Below are positions 31,374 through 35,600 of a stretch of DNA of 35,600 nucleotides, in pieces. The first letter of the stretch is position 1; every line of letters starts with the position of its first letter. Location of the stretch: assembly GCA_025062375.1 (NCBI GenBank), contig JANXAG010000019.1:1-35600 (forward strand), given 5' to 3'. The DNA comes from Anaerolineae bacterium. Lineage in GTDB: Bacteria; Chloroflexota; Anaerolineae; SpSt-600. The translations under genes were made by a program, and so were the position numbers. Under the pieces are notes generated by a model that was not told where the DNA came from, did no database searches, and saw only the letters and a list, made by a program, of their open reading frames with translations.

Positions 31374-33569
31374 TTAGAATTTATCCTTGATGGTGAAAAG
31401 CAGAGGCCCAGAATACGGGATCTTTTCCAGAACACCCTCTTTTTCCCCCACCACTATTAACCCAAGGGTATCTCCAGTTTTAAGGCCAAGATAGCTCAGG
31501 GGTATGGCCAGTTCCAGGACTTTCTCAGAGCGCGCTAAGTTCACTATTTCCCTGGCTAAGCGCCAAACCTCTTGGCCTTCGGCTTTGAAAAGGAAAGCTC
31601 TTGGTTCATAGGGCACTATCTCTAAGGCCCATGCCAGCCCAACACCGTCCATGGCCTCAACTTTTTCGTCAAGGCGGCGGAACTGCCAGTTCATTTTCTC
31701 TGCAGAGGGGCATATGAAATAGAGGGAAAGGGATAAAGAGTCCACCGGTTCGCCTGTTTCTATTCGCAAGTAAAGGGTTCCTGGATCATAACCATAATAG
31801 AGCCCGCTCAGGAGGTGGCTTGAAGGGCGCATGGCCCCTCCCGTTGCCACCCCTTTCACGTAGCCGGCTCTGGCCCAGTCTGAAGAGGCTTGAGGTGAGG
31901 CTTCCAGCCTGGGTGAAACAAAGTAAGAAGGAATCCGCTCCGGCACCACTTTCGGTCTCGTAATGGGGGAAGAAAGCCATTCGGGGACAGGAAGGCCAAG
32001 GTTTGTGTAAACTCCGGCCAGGTGTCCTCTGAAGGCTTGGTCAAATATTTGCTCCTGCTCCGAAACATTCTGGCTGTAATACCACCAGAACCAATCGCTA
32101 CCTTCGGCTCTGTAAAGGCATTCCCATCCTTTCTCTAAAGTTTCCAGGTCAGCCAGAGGGTAATTTTTCTGCCAGTTTATCAAATCTTCTCGAACCCGAG
32201 CTAAAGCTTCCCAGGCCCTATTCTGAGCCTCTTCCCCAATCCATGTCTCCAGATTGCCCTCTATCCAGGAACCTGTAGCCAGATCAGTTAGGGTATCCTG
32301 CGGAGGAAACATTTCCAGAAAATCTTTAACCCTCACACACTCAATTTCCGGCTCTTCCGAAAGCATTCGGTAGAGATTGTGGAGGAAAACGTCTCCATTG
32401 TGCTCGTAGTGTTCCCAGCAGTTTTCCCCATCCAGGATAATGGTGACAAGGGAAGGTCTTTCCCGGGGCAGGCGATCCTTTGCTGCTTTGAGCCTTCCCA
32501 CCAGATCCTGCGCTGCCTCATATCCATCCATGTGCTGGTAGACAAAACCGATGCGGTCTGACAGAAATCGGTCTCGGAAAAGAACAGCGAGGCTTTTCCC
32601 GTCAACCTGGATGCGGTAGGGTTTGTAGAGAATCTCAGGTCTTTTGAGGTGGCCGTTGGAGTCCCTTTCCAGGCTCAGTTGGAGGGTGCGAGCCAGAATA
32701 GCCTCATCAGTAGCAAACCATGCGAATCCCTTTTGGGCTAAAATTGGGACGAGCTCTGGACATACTGCTCCTTCAGGAGGCCAAAATCCTGCCGGCTCAT
32801 GGCCGAAAAGGTTCCGGTGGAATTCTATAGCCTTGCGGATTTGTTCTTCGGCATCTTCAGGGTGAGAAAAAGCTACAGAGGGCAAGGGAAGATGTGGGCT
32901 CGCCCGGCGGGCATTTTCAATATTTATGAGCAGGGGAAGTATGGGGTGGTAGAAGGGTGAAGTCGCGAGTTCTACTTGCCCTTTCGCCTCCAGCTCCCGG
33001 TATAGGGGAATTATCCCCGCCATTATTTCCCTATGCTTCTCCAGGAGTCCAGCAAACTCTTCTCTGGAAAAGTTGACTCCTTTTTCAGCCAAGCTCTTTA
33101 GGAAGGCATCTCCTTTAACTTTGTTGGGGTCAGTCCAGGCCAGATTGAACCAGGTTATAAGGTCGCGGAAGTAGGCGGAGGAGAAGAGGTGAGGGGCCTG
33201 GCGGACGTAAGGGCTGAGTTCCAGGAGCAAGCGGTAGGGGGGATATAGGTTCAGCAGGCGCTCGCGGTTTATGCTGAAGAAATGCGAAAGGATATACTCT
33301 TTTTCCTCCTGTGACCATTCATCCTTAAAGCCCAGCTCCATAGCGGGGTCAATTGCTTCTCCCTTAAGATACTCCAGAAGTTGCAGGAGGAGGGATGGCA
33401 CAAGGTTTATGGTAACCTTTACGCGGGGATACTGGCTCAGAACCTCTACCATATGTAGGTAATCCTTTACCGCATGCAGGCGAAGCCAGGGCAAAACGTA
33501 TTTGCCCGAGATGGGGTCTTTGTAGTATGGTTGATGCATGTGCCAGACAAACGCCACGTATAGAGGCAT
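31374..33569 (-). CDS. Glycoside hydrolase family 57 protein with C-terminal beta domain
   Basis: The 731-residue enzyme shows the GH57 conserved regions: HMHQPY (10-15), GQVELATSPFYHP (197-209), GFWPPEGAVCPE with the probable nucleophile E266, and IILDGENCWEHYEHNGD with the probable acid/base D380. Region five may be 'SDWFWWYYSQ' (491-500). The catalytic barrel and helical part cover about 1-530; residues 545-731 form a separate beta-rich domain like those of amylopullulanase or glucodextranase. No signal peptide is seen, so it acts in the cytoplasm, on alpha-glucans such as glycogen. It lies one base after the TPR/PD40 gene stop. Amylase, pullulanase and transferase activity cannot be separated by eye. 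Confidence 0.93.
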   Translation of the reverse strand: MPLYVAFVWHMHQPYYKDPISGKYVLPWLRLHAVKDYLHMVEVLSQYPRVKVTINLVPSLLLQLLEYLKGEAIDPAMELGFKDEWSQEEKEYILSHFFSINRERLLNLYPPYRLLLELSPYVRQAPHLFSSAYFRDLITWFNLAWTDPNKVKGDAFLKSLAEKGVNFSREEFAGLLEKHREIMAGIIPLYRELEAKGQVELATSPFYHPILPLLINIENARRASPHLPLPSVAFSHPEDAEEQIRKAIEFHRNLFGHEPAGFWPPEGAVCPELVPILAQKGFAWFATDEAILARTLQLSLERDSNGHLKRPEILYKPYRIQVDGKSLAVLFRDRFLSDRIGFVYQHMDGYEAAQDLVGRLKAAKDRLPRERPSLVTIILDGENCWEHYEHNGDVFLHNLYRMLSEEPEIECVRVKDFLEMFPPQDTLTDLATGSWIEGNLETWIGEEAQNRAWEALARVREDLINWQKNYPLADLETLEKGWECLYRAEGSDWFWWYYSQNVSEQEQIFDQAFRGHLAGVYTNLGLPVPEWLSSPITRPKVVPERIPSYFVSPRLEASPQASSDWARAGYVKGVATGGAMRPSSHLLSGLYYGYDPGTLYLRIETGEPVDSLSLSLYFICPSAEKMNWQFRRLDEKVEAMDGVGLAWALEIVPYEPRAFLFKAEGQEVWRLAREIVNLARSEKVLELAIPLSYLGLKTGDTLGLIVVGEKEGVLEKIPYSGPLLFTIKDKF

Positions 33570-33570
33570 T

Positions 33571-35307
33571 CTACGGCCCCCAGGAAAGGTTATGGTCCAT
33601 CCAATCTCCTAAAGAGCTGGAGAGAGTGGTAAGAAGGCGAACATTTGAGCCATCAGCCCGCATCAAGTAAAGGCCCCATTTTCCATCGCGGTGGGAAAGG
33701 AAAGCCAAGCAGCGTCCATCAGGCGACCAGACGGGCAAACCATCCACTTCGGGACTGCTGGTGAGGCGGCTTATCCTGCCGGTCTTTATTTCCAGAACAT
33801 AAATTTCCCAGTTCCCGTCCCTCTCAGCGGACATGAAGGCCAGCTTTGTGCCGTCAGGCGAGAAAGCGGGGGCAGTATCACCCGGGAAGGGGGTCAGAAG
33901 GCGCTGGTTTGAGCCATCTACCCCGATAGAAACAAGACCGCATTGGGTTGCAGAGGGAGCACAGCCCTGGAACACTATGCTTTTGCCATCGGGAGACCAG
34001 GTGGGTCTTGTGCCGTAAGCCAACTCCCGGACTGCTTCCAGACCTGTTGCCCATCCGATGTAAATCCTCCATTTTCTATCGCCTTCCCGGCGTGAGGCAA
34101 AAGCTATCTGTTTGCCATCAGGAGCCCAGGAGGGGAAAGTGTCCTCAGCATAAGTGGTCACTCTTATTTTTTCACCTCCTGGGTAGAGCGTTCGGGCCAA
34201 GCCTATCATATCTCCTTGAAGGGAGCGAAAGAGAACGGATTTTCCATCGGGGGAAAGGGCCGGATTAGCGGCTTTCTCAGCGATCTTTAACACTTGGCCT
34301 TTGTCCAAATCCATAGAGTAAAGGACAAACTCAAATTTAACGGAGTCGTAATCGGCCCAGGCAATCTGGCCCGAGCACATTCCTGAGGCTGCAATGGGTG
34401 TTGCGGGTATTAAAGTGCCAGTTGGGGAAGGAACCAGTGAGGGGGTTGGAGTCCTTACGTAACATAGAGTATAGGCTTTGTAAAGCTCAGATTTAATTCT
34501 GGAATCAGGCTCAGGGATGAGTCTTAATTGAGCTTCGGCCCTGCACCAGTCGCCTTTCTGAGCCAGAGCCCGCGCATATTCAAATCGGGCCTCTTTGAGT
34601 TTGACCCTGGAATCTTTGTAGTCAGGGTATTTCTGGGCCAGAGTTTCCAATGCTTTCAAAGCTCTTTCCCAATCGGCGCCCCAGAAAGTGAGAGCTTCAA
34701 GATAAAGGGCTGCTTTTTCCCTATCTTCCTTCAAGTTAGGGTCCTCGGGGTTTAGGGCGAGAGCTTTATCGAAATACTGGATGGCGATTTCTAATTCGTC
34801 CTCCTGAACCTTGGTGAGCCCTGCCCTGTACAGGGCTGAAATCATAAGATCTACAACGGCAGTTTTACGGTAATCGGGTGCGAGAAGCCGGAGATTTTCC
34901 AGGGCCTGAGCGGCTTCCTCCCATTTCCCTTCCCGGTAGAGATTCTGGGCTTCCTGAAAGGAGCTATCCAGGATGCTTTCGGTTAATTGCTGGGGTGGGG
35001 TAACTTCAATGTTTTGAAGGAGGGGTTTCAATTCGGAAATTTTTCGGAGGGCTTCCTCGTTCCTGGGGTATAGACGCAGGGCTTCTTCAAATTCAGCTAA
35101 AGCCAATTCCAGGTTGCCTTCCCGAAGGTAGGCTTCTCCTTTGTTGTAATGCTCCCAAGAGCGCTGCTGAAGGGAACGGTGGAGCCTCTCAGCCCCTTCC
35201 TTTAAGCCAAAGTATCCTGCTGTTAAGAAAAGGCACGCTCCCGCTATCAATATGAAGGCCAGGGCCGCAAACTGAAATTTCCTGTGGGTTAGTCTGGAAA
35301 AGAGCAT
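33571..35307 (-). CDS. Membrane-anchored TPR protein with C-terminal PD40/TolB-like propeller
   Basis: The 578-residue protein has one membrane helix (about 12-34), then TPR units (about 45-310), for example 'HYNKGEAYLREGNLELALAEFEEALRLYPRNEEAL', a Pro/Thr-rich linker (TPTPSLVPSPTGTLIPATP), and a TolB-like beta-propeller with at least five PD40 blades marked ALSPDGK, SWAPDGK, TWSPDGK, AFSPDGT and VWSPDGR. It likely displays the propeller outside the membrane; the ligand is unknown. A longer frame to 35424 exists, but ATG 35307 has GGAGG eight bases upstream and lies just after a promoter. It leads a GH57-DUF951 operon. Confidence 0.85.
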   Translation of the reverse strand: MLFSRLTHRKFQFAALAFILIAGACLFLTAGYFGLKEGAERLHRSLQQRSWEHYNKGEAYLREGNLELALAEFEEALRLYPRNEEALRKISELKPLLQNIEVTPPQQLTESILDSSFQEAQNLYREGKWEEAAQALENLRLLAPDYRKTAVVDLMISALYRAGLTKVQEDELEIAIQYFDKALALNPEDPNLKEDREKAALYLEALTFWGADWERALKALETLAQKYPDYKDSRVKLKEARFEYARALAQKGDWCRAEAQLRLIPEPDSRIKSELYKAYTLCYVRTPTPSLVPSPTGTLIPATPIAASGMCSGQIAWADYDSVKFEFVLYSMDLDKGQVLKIAEKAANPALSPDGKSVLFRSLQGDMIGLARTLYPGGEKIRVTTYAEDTFPSWAPDGKQIAFASRREGDRKWRIYIGWATGLEAVRELAYGTRPTWSPDGKSIVFQGCAPSATQCGLVSIGVDGSNQRLLTPFPGDTAPAFSPDGTKLAFMSAERDGNWEIYVLEIKTGRISRLTSSPEVDGLPVWSPDGRCLAFLSHRDGKWGLYLMRADGSNVRLLTTLSSSLGDWMDHNLSWGP

Positions 35308-35329
35308 ATTTTGATCCTCCAGGGATTTA

Positions 35330-35357
35330 ATTATACCGCCCCGTGGAGAAAAGGCAA
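35330..35357 (-). promoter_or_regulatory. Promoter of the TPR/PD40-GH57-DUF951 operon
   Basis: On the minus strand, TTGCCT (35352-35357) and a perfect TATAAT (35330-35335) are 16 bases apart. The start point would be near 35323, only about 16 bases before the preferred ATG, which supports that shorter start over the one at 35424. Confidence 0.62.
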
Positions 35358-35467
35358 ACTGCTCCGGTCCTGACGAAAAGATGTTCGCTGGGGCCAGCGG
35401 AATTATTACATTGGGATAGCCCATCCATTGCTTCGGGGTGGAGCTCCCTGAATCCGGGCAAGGCGGC

Positions 35468-35496
35468 TTGACATTAGAACAAATGTTCTATATAAT
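35468..35496 (+). promoter_or_regulatory. Consensus sigma70 promoter with SOS/LexA-like operator in its spacer
   Basis: TTGACA (35468-35473) and TATAAT (35491-35496), both perfect, are separated by 17 bases. The spacer contains TAGAACA-AA-TGTTCTA (35475-35490), a perfect 7-bp inverted repeat with the GAAC-N4-GTTC core of the Gram-positive type LexA/DinR box. A bound repressor would block RNA polymerase. LexA is inferred; a different repressor is possible. Confidence 0.72.
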
Positions 35497-35536
35497 AGGG
35501 ATCTGTGAGCACCCTCAGTCATAAGGGATATGAGCT

Positions 35537-35600
35537 ATGAGGGGAAACCTTGAGCTTCAGGCCCGGAAGATAGAGATGGTCCTTGCTTCCCACAGGATAA
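35537..35600 (+). CDS. Truncated gene at the right edge, possibly FtsK-like or SOS-regulated
   Basis: An ATG at 35537 opens a frame to the window end encoding MRGNLELQARKIEMVLASHR and one more residue. AAGGG (35523-35527) is a loose ribosome binding site about ten bases upstream. It lies about 40 bases downstream of a consensus promoter with an SOS-like operator. The helix 'QARKIEMVLASHR' recalls the start of the FtsK/SpoIIIE alpha domain, but 21 residues are too few to be sure. Confidence 0.45.
   Translation, partial: MRGNLELQARKIEMVLASHRI

Overview
The window is a gene-dense bacterial chromosome segment with no rRNA, tRNA, CRISPR array or transposase that I could find. Gene content (GtrA/GT4/MurJ envelope genes, PdtaS-type histidine kinase, branched-chain amino acid ABC system, MEMO-family protein, GH57 glycosidase, DUF951, fused molybdenum hydroxylase, selenium genes) and the frequent Lys/Arg/Glu-rich proteins suggest a thermophilic anaerobe, most likely a member of the Chloroflexota. 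That assignment is inference from content only.

Layout. 1-3917 (+): envelope genes (GtrA, GT4 glycosyltransferase, MurJ with an unusual N-terminal membrane domain). 3914-8507 (-): priA with a TPR membrane protein, then a MEMO-family gene. 8895-14887 (+): promoter, livK-livH-livM-livG-livF importer, and alr as the last gene. 14898-16436 (+): PdtaS-like kinase. 16764-20467 (-): fused molybdenum hydroxylase overlapping a TyrA-like dehydrogenase without the hallmark histidines. 20927-26591 (+): pgeF-yggS-yggT-DUF167-hbd-acd-yifB. 26593-30711 (-): a selenium operon (cysteine desulfurase, yedF, DUF3343, selD) ending with a Ca2+/H+ antiporter. 31133-35307 (-): TPR/PD40 protein, GH57, DUF951. At the right edge a consensus promoter carrying an SOS-like operator drives a truncated gene.

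The most interesting part is the selenium operon. SelD is itself read through an in-frame UGA (selenocysteine) at its catalytic position, followed by a bacterial-type SECIS hairpin. Ahead of the first gene of the operon lies a promoter and a roughly 215-nt leader. The leader folds as a closed two-arm junction directly joined to a 13-bp hairpin that hides the ribosome binding site, and a competing copy of the anti-SD target sits inside the junction. This is the architecture of a translational riboswitch and matches no class I recognise. The fused Fe-S/molybdopterin hydroxylase elsewhere in the window resembles selenium-dependent xanthine dehydrogenases, a plausible consumer of the selenophosphate.

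Two intergenic regions (16462-16616 and 20582-20768), with a degraded third near 7455, share a GC-rich repeat of alternating modules with a conserved hairpin.
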